The notes under the pieces: model-generated
Told to the model about the DNA's origin: nothing
What the model saw: the letters and a program-made list of their open reading frames with translations, nothing else
The model's database searches: none
Program-made: the position numbers and the translations under genes
Shown here: piece after piece, positions 1 to 9,773 of the stretch
Numbering within the stretch: position 1 is the stretch's first letter
How the letters are laid out: every line of letters starts with the position of its first letter
Assembly (NCBI GenBank): GCA_963580285.1
Contig: OY757016.1
Span: 41,927,124-41,991,123 of the forward strand
Source of the DNA: Lucinisca nassula
Lineage: Eukaryota > Mollusca > Bivalvia > Lucinida > Lucinidae
Direction of reading: 5' to 3'
Length of the DNA stretch: 64,000 nucleotides

Positions 1-71
1 AACACAACACACTTTAAAGCATTAAATTTCAGTAGCCATAATTTAGACCATGCCGATAGAGTATTCAGATC

Positions 72-414
72 TATTTGTCTAAATCGCGACGGAAGCAGGG
101 GCGAGGATTGTGGCCACGTAAAATCGATTTAAGCCCCCCAGTGGAAATCTTCCACTGACCGTTCCAAGGCGGCTCTTCTGTGGCGATTTATTTATGTTGT
201 TGTTTGTTACTTACTGTGTGTATCACTTGTGTCTTTTAATTGTGGATGGCCATATGGCCATTTTGTGGGAAAGTAACTGTCCTTATGGCCTTCCTTTGTT
301 TAGGTTTCCATTATGGTCTGGTCGCTTAATGTTTGTATTTCTTTCCCTTTGGTGTCTTTTATGGGTGGAGTAAGTTAATTGTATCAATTCCTGATCTTTG
401 TTTTACTTCTACTT
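72..414 (+). repeat. Rep-A copy 1: 3' untranslated end of a retroelement
   Basis: Nearly identical to 3264-3610 and 10312-10668, ending at the same 3' word (TTTTACTTCTACTT). It begins deep inside the element while sharing the 3' end, the signature of 5' truncation during target-primed reverse transcription. It interrupts LINE-A: minus-strand RT coding (NTLSAWSKLW) continues in bases 1-71. Confidence 0.75.
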
Positions 415-897
415 AACATTTAACAGTCTGCAGATGTTATTATCTGTCTATAAAGTTTAGTGTCATCAGCAAATAATTTTGCTATAGAGATTACAGATGA
501 AGGCAGGTCATTCACAAACACAATAAACAAAACTGGCCCCAATATGGAGCCCTGCGGCACTCCGCTAATTTACTCTGGTCCAATCGGAGACTCCATTCCT
601 AAGTATGACTCTCTGTCTTCTGTTTGTTAAAAAGGCTTCTATCCAGTCTTTGATGTAGCCATTTATACCATAATGTGCTAATTTAAACAAAAGGCGCTGA
701 TGTGCCACAGAATCAAAAGCCTTAGCAGAGAAATCCATATGTATAATATCAGTTTGTTCTCTATCATCATAAGATTGAGTCCAGTCATTTAAAGATTCGA
801 GCAATTGGGTAACACACCAGAAACCACTTTGAAAACCATGTTGGTCACAGGATATGACATTGTTTTTATGTAAATGGTCAGATATTTGATCTAATAG
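415..897 (-). pseudogene. LINE-A reverse transcriptase, palm region fragment
   Basis: The minus strand encodes an RT palm. The block with MDFS and AFDSVAHQ (catalytic motif A) lies at about 700-745, followed by the GIN...W helix region and then [14 protein letters not shown] at about 510-570. The FADD catalytic motif is at 462-473 and continues into TKLYRQI. A stop follows the FADD block, so the frame is not intact. RT copies the element RNA into DNA at a nicked target; this copy cannot. It is continuous with the RT N-terminal part beyond the ribozyme array at 898-1866. Confidence 0.85.
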
Positions 898-970
898 AAT
901 ATGTTATATAAAAGGGTTATCCTTTGGAATACACCACAGAAGTGAAAAATATGGAGTGTACATGTTTTCT

Positions 971-1016
971 GGGCCAGACTAGCTAGTTTTGGCCAATTAG
1001 GCCTCATCAGTGACCC
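971..1016 (-). ncRNA. Hammerhead ribozyme, array A unit 1 (core mutated)
   Basis: Same fold as the intact motif at 1493-1538, but the GAA after stem II reads AAA (G12 to A). G12 is an essential catalytic base of hammerheads, so this unit should be inactive. Confidence 0.75.
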
Positions 1017-1231
1017 TCAGATATTTTCAAAATTCCACAATGGAATCAATGATCCCAAAGGACAAGAAAATATAATCTACACTATGGTGTAGGGCAGGGA
1101 GACGTTTTACCGCCGCCACACATTCCCACACACCAGCTGTAGTGAAGTCAAATATGTTCTATAAAAGGGTTATCCTTTGGAAGCAAGGAATACACCACAG
1201 AAGTGAAAAATATGGAGTGCACATGTTTTCT

Positions 1232-1277
1232 GGGCCAGACTAGCTAGTTTTGGCCAATTAGGCCTCATCAGTGACCC
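1232..1277 (-). ncRNA. Hammerhead ribozyme, array A unit 2 (core mutated)
   Basis: Carries the same G12-to-A change as unit 1, so units 1 and 2 probably share a recent common ancestor or the change spread by conversion. All other helices are kept. Predicted inactive. Confidence 0.75.
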
Positions 1278-1492
1278 TCAGATATTTTCAAAATTCCACA
1301 ATGGAATCAATGATCCCAAAGGACAAGAAAATATAATCTACACTATGGTGTAGGACAGGGAGACGTTTTACCGCCGATACACATTCCCACACACCAGCTG
1401 TAGTGAAGTCAAATATGTTCTATAAAAGGGTTATCCTTTGGAAGCAAGGAATACACCACAGAAGTGAAAAATATGGAGTGCACATGTTTTCT

Positions 1493-1538
1493 GGGCCAGA
1501 CTAGCTAGTTTCGGCCAATTAGGCCTCATCAGTGACCC
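1493..1538 (-). ncRNA. Type I hammerhead ribozyme, array A unit 3 (intact core)
   Basis: Minus strand, 46 nt. Stem I is GGGTCA pairing with TGGCCC (one G-U). The core is CTGATGA, stem II is GGCC/GGCC with loop TAATT, then GAA. Stem III is the palindrome ACTAGCTAGT, followed by cleavage base C17 (position 1499). All invariant core positions are present. The loop-less self-complementary stem III resembles metazoan hammerheads thought to work best as dimers. Expected scission is between 1499 and 1498. Confidence 0.88.
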
Positions 1539-1753
1539 TCAGATATTTTCAAAATTCCACAATGGAATCAATGATCCCAAAGGACAAGAAAATATAATCT
1601 ACACTATGGTGTAGGACAGGGAGACGTTTTACCGCCGCCACACATTCCCACACACCAGCTGTAGTGAAGTCAAATATGTTCTATAAAAGGGTTATCCTTT
1701 GGAAGCAAGGAATACACCACAGAAGTGAAAAATATGGAGTGTACATGTTTTCT

Positions 1754-1799
1754 GGGCCAGACTAGCTAGTTTCGGCCAATTAGGCCTCATCAGTGACCC
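1754..1799 (-). ncRNA. Type I hammerhead ribozyme, array A unit 4 (intact core)
   Basis: Identical in all core and helix positions to the motif at 1493-1538; C17 is at 1760. With unit 3 it defines one complete 261-nt monomer between two predicted cleavage sites. Confidence 0.88.
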
Positions 1800-1866
1800 T
1801 CAGATATTTTCAAAATTCCACAATGGAATCAATGATCCCAAAGGACAAGAAAATATAATCTACACT

Positions 1867-2880
1867 ATAGGCGTTCAAGCAACTTAACGATCTGAGAAGT
1901 CAAAGTAACAGGACGATAATTATTACACTGCTTCCTTGAACCTTTCTTATGCAATGGAGAAGCCTCCGTGGTGCAGTGGTTACGCTACTCGCCTTGTAAA
2001 CCAGGGGTCGCAGGATCGATCCCGGGCTTCTCCAGACTTTCGGATGAGTCTTTAAACCGAGGTCCCGTCTCCGTATGACCTTAGCTGTTTGTGGGACGTA
2101 AAACTCAAACACTCACTCACTTCTTATGCAATGGATTTATGTTACCATCTCTCCAATTCTGAGGTATAACTCCAGTATAAACTGATTGATTAAAAATCAT
2201 ACTTAAAGGGACTGCAACTGCAGGAACATTAATTTTTTTAACACATTTACATGTATATTATCAGGTCCACAAGCCTTATAGAATCAAAATTTATGTATCT
2301 TTTTAACCACTGAACTTGGTGAGATGCGCATAAATTTGATATTGATGTTTATCTTTGGATCATTTATAGGAATATCTCCACATAATGGCTCTTCCTTTGT
2401 TTGAACAGATGAAAAAAAAAGTTATTCAATAAGTCAGCTTTTTGCTTATCATCGTTAATTTCCTGACCTTCACCATCCAAGAGTTTGTCAATTGTAGACG
2501 ATGTTCTTTGAAAGTTACGAGTATAGTTGAAAAAAAATTTGGGTTATCCTTCAGTTTATCAACAAGGGTATCCTCATAGTCCCCCTTAGCTGTTCTAAGC
2601 ATGCCTCTGTATTCTGAATGTGCAGCTTCAGCTAGATACTTATCAGCATTCAATCCACTTCCTTTTGCGACAATGACTGACTTGTCTACACTTTTGTTTT
2701 GCCTTTTTAACTGATTTGTATCGAGTCTCAATTTCTCTCCAAGTTTAATCGTCTTAAAGGGAATATATTTGTCTACTAGCACACGTAATACTTGTCTTTA
2801 AAACAATTCCACATTTCTGCAACTGCCAACCCCTTGAAAAGAGATTCCCAGTCAACATTAGCCAACTCCTCATCCATGTC
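1867..2880 (-). pseudogene. LINE-A: RT N-terminal part and endonuclease-RT linker
   Basis: The minus strand reads NNYRPVTLTSQ and VKLLER (RT motif 0-1 region) at about 1870-1930, then after a SINE the linker with LVDKYIPFKTI, AKGSGLNADKYLAEA and KDNPNFFSTI (2426-2790), then DMDEELANVDWESLF up to 2880. Frameshifts occur at about 2780 and 2400. The coding direction and order match LINE-A on both sides of the insertions. Confidence 0.75.
1959..2120 (+). mobile_element. tRNA-derived SINE (family B) with 15-bp TSD
   Basis: The head has an A-box-like TGGTGCAGTGGTTACGC and B-box-like GGATCGATCCC, then a shared body (CTTTCGGATGAGTCTTTAAA) and an ACTC-rich tail. It is flanked by the perfect direct repeat TTCTTATGCAATGGA (1944-1958 and 2121-2135). 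Related copies lie at 48783-48950 and, on the minus strand, 60580-60733. Confidence 0.88.
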
Positions 2881-3610
2881 TTCGATATAAAAAGATTGGG
2901 TACAACATGGATGTTATACGACAGACTGCATGCATGGTAGTTAACCCAATTACGGTTGGCAAGTTTGCTTCCCTCTTTAATTGCACGCCGGTGGGTCAGG
3001 CCTCAGATTCTATGACGGCTCCAACGTAAAGGCTTATTGAGGGTTAGAGAGATCTAATTCTTGGTAATGTTGGTTGGTGCCTGATGCTCTGTCCCTGGTC
3101 GGGCCCATCGGAGTCTAACTGTTGGTTTTCTTTTGCTCCAGCATTTCAGTGGTTTCTTGGTGTCGAGTCCTCACCGTTGTCTCAACTCTGTGGTTCTTTG
3201 ATTTTTTGTGTTCACGGAGATGTTGCACTGATGAGTTAGGCGGCCTTCATGCGGACTGAACAAATTATTTGTCTAAATCGCGACGGAAGTAAGGGCGAGG
3301 ATTGTGGCCACGTAAAATCGATTTAAGCCCCCCAGTGGAAATCTTTCCACTGACTGTTCCAAGGCGGCTCTTCTGTGGCGGTTTATTTATGTTGTTGTTT
3401 GTTACTTACTGTGTGTATCACTTGTGTCTTTTTATTTTGGATGGCCATATGGCCATTTTGTGGGAAAGTAACTGTCCTTATGGCCTTCCTTTGTTTAGGT
3501 TTCCATTATGGTCTGGTCGCATAATGTTTGTGTTTCTTTCCCTTTGGTGTCTTTGATGGGTGGAGTAAGTTAATTGTATCGATTACTGATCTTTGTTTTA
3601 CTTCTACTTT
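2881..3610 (+). mobile_element. Rep-A copy 2: retroelement 3' end with coding tail
   Basis: Carries the last 48 codons of an open frame (2883-3029) and about 580 bp of 3' untranslated sequence, matching 9939-10668. It splits LINE-A between its endonuclease part (3611 onward) and linker. The 5' truncation point differs from the other copies and the 3' end is common. I found no clear target-site duplication. Confidence 0.75.
2883..3029 (+). pseudogene. Rep-A coding tail, C-terminal 48 residues
   Basis: Reads from RYKKIGYNMDVIRQT through VVNPITVGKFASLFNCT and ends SDSMTAPT before TAA. The copy at 9774-10085 differs by few residues, so the frame was under constraint when these copies were made. 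I do not recognise the domain. It lies just before the shared 3' UTR, so it should be the C-terminus of the element's own protein. Confidence 0.65.
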
Positions 3611-4295
3611 GTAATTTCCTTTTGAACATAAATAGACCTGCCTTGGAGAATTTTCCACGCTGGTATACTTGCTCGAAAAGAGTAAATCAATTGAGTCAAG
3701 ATCACTGTTTGAAAAAGACTGGCTCACCACAACTTCATCAATTAAATCTGTATTGTCAACTAACACCAAGTCTAAAATATTCCTGCCTATGGTAGGCTCA
3801 CATACAAGCTGTGAAAGAACATTATCCTGAATCATATCAATAAACATATTATCAAGGGCACATTTGCCTTCTAACACTAACCAGTCTGTATCTGGAAAAT
3901 TGAAGTCACCTAAGATGATAATATTTTTGTAATTCAAACAGTTTATTGTGTTACAAATATTTCTTAGACAATGTTCACCATCTTTCTCTGGTCTATATAC
4001 ACAAGAAAGGATAATTGGGTCCATTCCTTCAGGAGATATACTACAAAACAACATTTTTGTCAAACCAAGTTTCCGAAACGGCAATAATGTCATACTCACA
4101 GGAAGAAATTAACTCGGCCAATTCGGCAAATTTAGATGTCAAACCTTGTGCGTTAAAGTACTTCAAATTGATGTTCCTGTCAGTAGTCAAAGTTTTTGTG
4201 TTTAATGTTGTTCCCCTTGAGACCCCCGAAGGGTGTCTCTCAGAGGTGGCGGAGGGCCACTCACTATTTTGAAATTCGGACCAATTTTCCCTCAT
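3611..4295 (-). pseudogene. LINE-A ORF2 start: APE-type endonuclease, deleted and mutated
   Basis: Starts at ATG 4295-4293. The first block holds LKYFNAQGLTSK and IIAVSETWFD (about 4060-4180). Then an internal deletion removes the middle of the domain, and the frame resumes with SPEGMDPIILSCVYRP, IIILGDFNFPDTDW (about 3880-3925) and a final SNSDLDSI block (about 3690-3720). In active APE-type endonucleases the last motif is SDH; here the His is Leu. The enzyme would nick target DNA to prime reverse transcription; this copy cannot. Its ATG overlaps the ORF1 stop as ATGA. Confidence 0.85.
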
Positions 4296-5639
4296 TCGTT
4301 TGGGTCAAGCTCTCGTTTGGCTTTTAACGTTTTTCTTGCAGAGCTCTCCCTTTCTCGTTGAAGTATAGTATATTCGTTTGTTATGAACACCTCATAAGAT
4401 TTGAAAAATTCACTGTCTTTCATCTGTTTTATAGCCGGTGCCGCTTTAAGTATCTTCCATTTTATATCCTGACTATCAAGAACAATTCTAATTGGCCTCA
4501 TTTTGTTCTCCCTGTCATGATTTCTAGTTTCATTCTCTTCAACATTTGTGTAAGCATGGTCTCTTTGTGTTGACATTTCTGGACCCTCCTCGGCAGGAGT
4601 TCTGTTGCCTTACTCCCTACCCTGTGCATGGATTTAATACCCTCTTTGTCTATCTTTAAAATGCGAAGATCTCTTCCACTTTTGTCCTGTCATCCACATT
4701 ATCTTCTGGGATACCCTTGATCATGATATTATTTTTCCTTCTTTCAATTTCAGATGGTTCACTAAGAGATAGCTCCATTTTTTTGGACAGTGAAGAAATG
4801 TCTTTGGTTAACCCATCTAGCTTAACTGAAGTTTCTTTAAACTGTGCATTAAGGTCACCCACCTTTTTCTTTTCAGCTTTTCTGTTTAATGAAGTTTCGA
4901 CCGATTCAACTCTTTTCTCAAAGGTGGCCATGAAAGTTTTACACCTTTCCTCAATTTCTCTGTCTGTTTTCACTGCAGTTAAAGCGTCTTTTTCACACTG
5001 TTTACAATACCAATGACAGCCTAGATTAGGTTTTGATAATATATTGTAATCTGCTTCATCCATCTCGGGCAAACAGGGCAGACAGAATTTAAAAGTACAT
5101 CTGTTACATTCCAACAGTCTATCCGTTTCATTGGAGTAAAGATTCTCACAACTTTTACAAACCCAGACATCACCATTATTGATACTGTCAACAGGGGCTG
5201 TCAGAGAATTCTTTTTGCTTTTATTTGATGGTATCTTTGATTGCAATATAGATTGAGATTGAGATCCTTGGGACTGGGGAATAATCGAGCCACATGGTTT
5301 CTTAGTAAGTTTTTTAGTTTATACTAATTTATTTTAGTTCGATTGTGATGAAAGTTTCAAGCTTATTGAATCGCTCTCAAACACTCATTCCGGGGGTTTA
5401 CATGCGCGAGAGAGAGGCAGTGGCTTTTACACCATTGCTAGCCATTTACACCTGGGTGGAGTGGGGCAGTGTCATTACGTGTCTTGCCCAAGGACACACC
5501 TCGATACCGGTGGCCGGATTCGAACGCACAACCTCTCGATCATGAGTCGAACGCGCTAACCACTGCGCTATCGAGGCTGACAAGGCGGTTCTTTCTTAGT
5601 AAGGGACGCAACTCTTGAATTTCTAGCACGTGTCCCCAT
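4292..5639 (-). pseudogene. LINE-A ORF1: PHD-finger, coiled-coil RNA-binding-type protein
   Basis: The ATG at 5639-5637 opens MGTRARNSRVASLT. Coding crosses the SINE at 5310-5591 and continues to a PHD-type finger with cysteine pairs CKSC, CNRC, CLPC and CKQC (about 5000-5165), then a Lys/Glu-rich coiled coil (about 4760-4960) and ERRKNNIMIKGIPED (about 4700-4745), a block typical of LINE ORF1 proteins. Frameshifts near 4660 and 4580 lead to a last segment ending ELDPNE at 4292-4576. ORF1 proteins coat the element RNA. Residue pattern and overlap with ORF2 support the call; the copy is broken. Confidence 0.82.
5310..5591 (-). mobile_element. tRNA-derived SINE (family G) with 12-bp TSD
   Basis: On the minus strand the head begins near 5580 with A-box-like TAGCGCAGTGGTTAGCGC and B-box-like GTTCGAATCC, then a GTGTCCTTGGGCAAGACAC block and an AT-rich tail at 5310-5345. 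It is bordered by TTTCTTAGTAAG at 5298-5309 and 5592-5603. It sits inside LINE-A ORF1 codons. Confidence 0.85.
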
Positions 5640-5890
5640 TTTTACAGAAATCTGTGGGAGTGATACTAAGATCACTATTGCAGAAAGTGAATATAATGTA
5701 CAAAGGTTCATAAGATAATAGTCTAATGATTGTTTTATACCTCTGATTATTTATTTTGTCTTTATTTTGTGCACTCCAGAAATTTTTCCGCCATTAGTTT
5801 TCGGAACTCCTCGGACTTTTCTGCGATGTGTTTTCTTTTTCTTTGATATTTTTCATTCTTTGTGCACAGTTGAGAGAGTTTTTCAAAATA
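5640..5890. other. Probable LINE-A 5' untranslated region
   Basis: Lies directly upstream of the ORF1 start and before the next element. It is AT-rich with no coding signal; the true 5' end of the LINE is not recognisable. Confidence 0.35.
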
Positions 5891-7825
5891 CAAGAGGGCC
5901 CAGAGGGCCCTGGTTCGCTCACCTGATCCAATGTATAATAAGTGGGCCCCGGCAGGGGTCAATTTTGGCCCCAGGGCTATAAGTTGAACAATCTTGGTAG
6001 AGATCCACACGATGAAGCTTCATATCTAATATGAAAGACCTGGGCCTTGTGGTTTCAGAGAAGAAGATTTTAAAGGTTTACCCTGCATAAAGAAGTCTAA
6101 GTAAAACAAGATTTTCCCTAAATAAGTCTATGTAAAACCAAAGGGCCCCGGAGCGGGGGCATTTTTGGCCCCAGAGCTATAATTTGAACAATCTTGGTAG
6201 AGGTTCACTAGCTGAAGCTTCATAACAAATATCAAACACCTAAGCCTTGTGGTTTCAGAGAAGAAGATTCTTCAAGATTTTCCCTATATAAGTCTATGTA
6301 AAACCAAAGGACCACATGGCGGGGGCATTTTTGGTCTCAGGGCTATAATTTGAACAATCTTGGTAGAGGTCCACTAGCTGAAGCTTCATAACAAATATCA
6401 AAGACCTAAGCCTTGTGGTTTCAGAGAAGAAGATTTTTCAAGATTTCCCCTATATAAGTCTATGTAAAACCAAAGGGCCCCGGAGCGGGGGCATTTTTGG
6501 CCCCAGGGCTATAATTTGAACAATCTTGGTAGAGGTCCACAAACGCTTCATATCAAATATCAAAGACCTGGGCCTTGCAGTTTCAGAAAAGAAGATTTTC
6601 CCTATATAAGCCCATGTAAAACCAAAGGGCCCTGGGGCGGGGGCATTTTTGGCCCCAGCACTATAATTTGTATAATCTTGGTAGGGGTCCACTAGATAAA
6701 GTTTCATACCAAATAGCAAAGACCTGGGCCTTGCAGTTTCAGAGAAGAAGATTTTTAAAGATTTTCCCTATATAAGCCCATGTAAAACAAAAGGACCCCC
6801 GGGCGGGGGCATTTTTGGCCCATGCACTATAATTTGAACAATCTTGGTAGGGGTCCACTAGATGAAGCTTCATACCAAATATCAAAGACCTGGGCCTTGC
6901 AGTTTCAGAGAAGAATATTTTTAAAGATTTTCCCTATATAAGCCCATGTTAAACCAAAGGGCCCCGGTGCGGGGCATTTTTAGCTCCAGCACTATAATTT
7001 GAACAATCTTGGTAGGGATCCACTAGATGAAGCTTCATACCAAATATCAAAGACCTGGGCCTTGCTGTTTCAGAGAAGAAGATTTTTAAAGATTTTCTCT
7101 ATATAAGCCCATGTAAAACCAAAGGGCCCCGGTGCGGGGGCATTTTCGGCCCCAGCACAATAATTTGAACAATCTTGGTAGTGGTCCACCAGATGAAGCT
7201 TCATACCAAATATCAATGTCCTGGGCCTTGCGTTTTCAGAGAAGATTTTTAAAGATTTTCCCTTTATAAGCCCATGTAAAACCAAAGGGCCCCGGTGCGG
7301 GGGCATTTTTAGCTCCAGCACTATAATTTGAACAATCTTGGTAGGGGTCCACTAGATGAAGCTTCATACCAAATATCAAAGACCTGGGCCTTGCGGTTTC
7401 AGAGAAGAAGATTTTTAAAGATTTTCCCTATATAAGCCCATGTAAAACCAAAGGGCACAGGTGCGGGGGCATTTTCGGCCCCAGCACAATAATTTGAACA
7501 ATCTTGGTAGGGGTCCACTAGATGAAGCTTCATACCAAATATCAATGTCCTGGGCCTTGCGGTTTCAGAGAAGAAGATTTTTTAAGTTTTCGATGAAAAA
7601 ATCTATTTTTGGCTCCTGTGACCTATATGTGCAACGGACCGGAACCATTCGAACAACTTTGAAAGGGGACCACCTAAGGATCATTCATGTGAAGTTTGGT
7701 GAAACTCTGATCAGTGGTTTAGGAGGAGATGTCATTTGAAGAAAAAGTTTACGGACGCACGCACGCACGACGGACAAAAAGTGATCCCAAAAGCTCACCT
7801 TGTCACTACGTGACAGGTGAGCTAA
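5891..7825. mobile_element. H1-1: tandem-repeat element with subterminal inverted repeats (Helentron-type)
   Basis: The left end is CAAGAGGGCCC with a GGGCCC hairpin, then GCTCACCTG. The centre is about ten degenerate units of roughly 155-160 bp (key word GAACAATCTTGGTAG). The right end is a 250-bp unique part with a GACGGAC run, then a strong hairpin whose arms AGCTCACC and GGTGAGCT enclose TGTCAC/GTGACA, ending GAGCTAA. GCTCACCTG and CAGGTGAGC are the subterminal inverted repeats. Open frames inside are repeat shadows. Confidence 0.75.
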
Positions 7826-7977
7826 TAAAACGATGTTTACCTCTTATCTTCATTCCAATGTCGAAAAAAAAAAAACATGGGATGAATGGGTGCCATCAAG
7901 GATAACTTCTTACCTTCTGTCACCACATACGGGAGAGAACCCATACTGGAGAAAAACGCTTTTCTGTTCGTCGTTTC

Positions 7978-8062
7978 AACGTCATGACGTTTATGCAACG
8001 TCAAATCTACGTCGGTGACGTTGCACCGACGATGATTTGACGTTGCCCTAACGACGTGTGCC
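7978..8062. repeat. Foldback repeat rich in ACGTC/GACGT (M6)
   Basis: Inverted arms around GCAACGTCAAATC and GATTTGACGTTGC. A longer relative is at 22990-23140. No coding. The remaining bases in 7826-8155 show nothing recognisable. Confidence 0.55.
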
Positions 8063-8155
8063 TGCGGGGAAGATATTAAATAAAATGAAATATCTAAAAT
8101 CAAATATAAAATAATTCTACCATATATAGCCAAACGGCTCTGTAAGAAAGGGTTT

Positions 8156-8435
8156 GTAAGGGCGAGGACTGTGGCCGCTTAGGGTCGGTTTGTACCCCCC
8201 CCCCCCCCTCCCGTGGAATTCGTTTCACTGACTGTTCTAAGGCGGTTCTTCTGTCGTGGTTTATTTTTGTTATGGTTTGTCTTTGAGCGTGTGTATCGCT
8301 TATATTATTTTGTTTTGGATAGTCAATTGGCCATTTTGTGGGAAAGTAACTGTCCTTTTGGCTTCTTGTGTTTCTTTTCATGGGAGCTGTGGGTTAATTG
8401 TATCGATTCCTGATCATTGCTTTCACTTGTATTTT
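8156..8435 (+). repeat. Diverged Rep-A 3' end
   Basis: Matches the Rep-A 3' UTR order: GGGCGAGGA start, poly-C tract, AAGGCGGTTCTTCTGT, TGGGAAAGTAACTGTCC and the 3' end GTATCGATTCCTGATC. Clearly older or from a sister family, also seen at 17375-17625. Confidence 0.65.
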
Positions 8436-8523
8436 TATATAATTTGGAAGTGGTTTGGAGGGCATAGCTTCAAGTGGATGTATAGTTTAATTAACCAATC
8501 AATGCCACTTGAATGTGTTATAA

Positions 8524-8591
8524 TTGCAAGACCACAGACGACAATTGACAACCGCCATTGCAAGACAACAGATGACAATTGACAACCGCCC
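8524..8591. repeat. Two direct 34-bp units
   Basis: Two adjacent copies of a unit containing GACAATTGACAACCGCC. Small minisatellite; no further role visible. Confidence 0.6.
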
Positions 8592-8980
8592 ATCTGTGAC
8601 AACCAGTACGCCTAAAACCATGTGGCAGATAGAATACTGTTTAAGGAACATTTCTATGAAAGTCTTATAAATATCTTCAAAGGTGTAAATATCATGGCAA
8701 CCAATAAAAAAGAGCAGTAGGTCTAAACTCATATGGCAGATAGAAGATTGTTTAAAGAGAATTTCTATGACAGTTTGGCCAAAATATCTGCTAAGGCTTT
8801 GCACTAAATGCAAAATTTCAATTTTACCCATTACAAGTGTAGGGGCCACACGACGTTGCTACATACTGAATATCTAAGCTCTGAGCCTTGCGGTTTCCGA
8901 GAAGAAGTTTTTCTTAGTTTTTCCCATTGTAAGTCTATGGGAGCTTATGAGCCCTGGGGCGTGGCCAATTCTATGAAAAC

Positions 8981-9324
8981 CGGCCCCGATAGCTCAGTTG
9001 GTAGAGTGTCCGCTCCGGGGAACGGGAGGTCTCGGGTTCGATCCCGGGCCGCGACATACCAAAGTCGTTAAAAATGGTACTAGCTGCTCCTCGTTTGGCA
9101 CTCAGATTTACGGGGTAGAGCTAGGACTGGTCGATCCAGTGTCAGGATAATGTGACTGGGTGTGGTATCATGTAATGTGTCTGGGACATGATACTTCAGT
9201 GAGGCAGCACTATAAACGTGAGCATTGAGCTCCCTGTCGCAACCAGACACCGTCGTGATATGACTGAAAAATTGTTGAAAGCGACGTTAAACCCGAATTC
9301 ACACACACACACACACACACACAC
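8981..9324 (+). mobile_element. tRNA-derived SINE (family A) with 14-bp TSD
   Basis: The head has A-box TAGCTCAGTTGGTAGAG and B-box GGTTCGATCCC, the tail word is AAAGCGACGTTAAACCC, then (AC)n. Perfect direct repeat AATTCTATGAAAAC at 8967-8980 and 9325-9338. Confidence 0.9.
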
Positions 9325-9773
9325 AATTCTATGAAAACTCTAAGTTGCCATAGCAACGAAACTAAAGAGCCGAATTTAATAAAAAAAATAGGGTTTCCGA
9401 GATATTGGGTCTTTTATGAAATGAAGGGGAGGGGCACTGCCCCCGCATATCCCGGGGGACCCCGGGTTAGTGTCACTGAATGTGTCTTATCATAAGAAAC
9501 AAGAATATATAAGGTTTTGGGGCGGGGATCTGAATGGTTTCTGAGATGTATGGCCTTTTGTGAAGTGAAGGGGTGGGGCACCCAGGAAGACCCCCAAATT
9601 GATGTCACTGAATACGTCTCTTCATAAGGAACAAGAATATATATGGTTTAGGGGTGGGGATCTGTAAGGTTTCCAAGATATTGGGCCTTTTATTAAATGA
9701 AGTGGGTGGGGCATGACGCTGGCACATCCCGGGGGAACCCAAGGTTGGTGTCACTGAATGCGTCTTATCATAA

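Larger units (their letters stand above)
898..1866 (-). mobile_element. Retrozyme-like array A: four 261-bp units with hammerhead ribozymes
   Basis: Three full units and one partial unit start at 899 (252 bp, 9 bp missing), 1151, 1412 and 1673; the period is 261 bp. Each carries a hammerhead motif on the minus strand. The array cuts LINE-A RT in frame and is bordered by a 4-bp direct repeat ATAG (894-897 and 1867-1870). No protein is encoded. Tandem non-coding units with a type I hammerhead match the known metazoan retrozymes, whose RNA self-cleaves and circularises; activity here is inferred. Confidence 0.85.
1..5639 (-). mobile_element. LINE-A: decayed non-LTR retrotransposon, heavily interrupted
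   Basis: Read on the minus strand, the pieces give an ORF1 with a PHD-type zinc finger and coiled coil, then ORF2 with an APE-type endonuclease and a reverse transcriptase that runs off the window at base 1. Short coding matches resume on both sides of each insertion (for example VKLLER before and LLLDQI after the array at 898-1866), so this is one element split by later insertions. Those are Rep-A (72-414), a ribozyme array (898-1866), a SINE (1959-2120), Rep-A (2881-3610) and a SINE (5310-5591). Frameshifts, stops and an endonuclease deletion make it inactive. The ORF plan fits the CR1/L2/Jockey group; the exact clade is not determined. Confidence 0.85.

Noticed and set aside
3229..3260. 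CTGATGAG in Rep-A (also 10270 and the complement near 20748) as another hammerhead
   Set aside because: The following bases give no stem II closing before a GAA, and no stem I or III partner exists; the word occurs by chance.
5891..7825. Several 60-90 codon frames with repeated peptides (also in 43748-45134 and 54454-57192)
   Set aside because: The same peptide appears in each tandem unit with stops and frame changes; they are shadows of the repeat units.
8985..9055. Functional tRNA gene (also 30908-30980 and 36001-36070)
   Set aside because: A and B boxes are present, but each is fused to a SINE body and tail, and two are bounded by target-site duplications.
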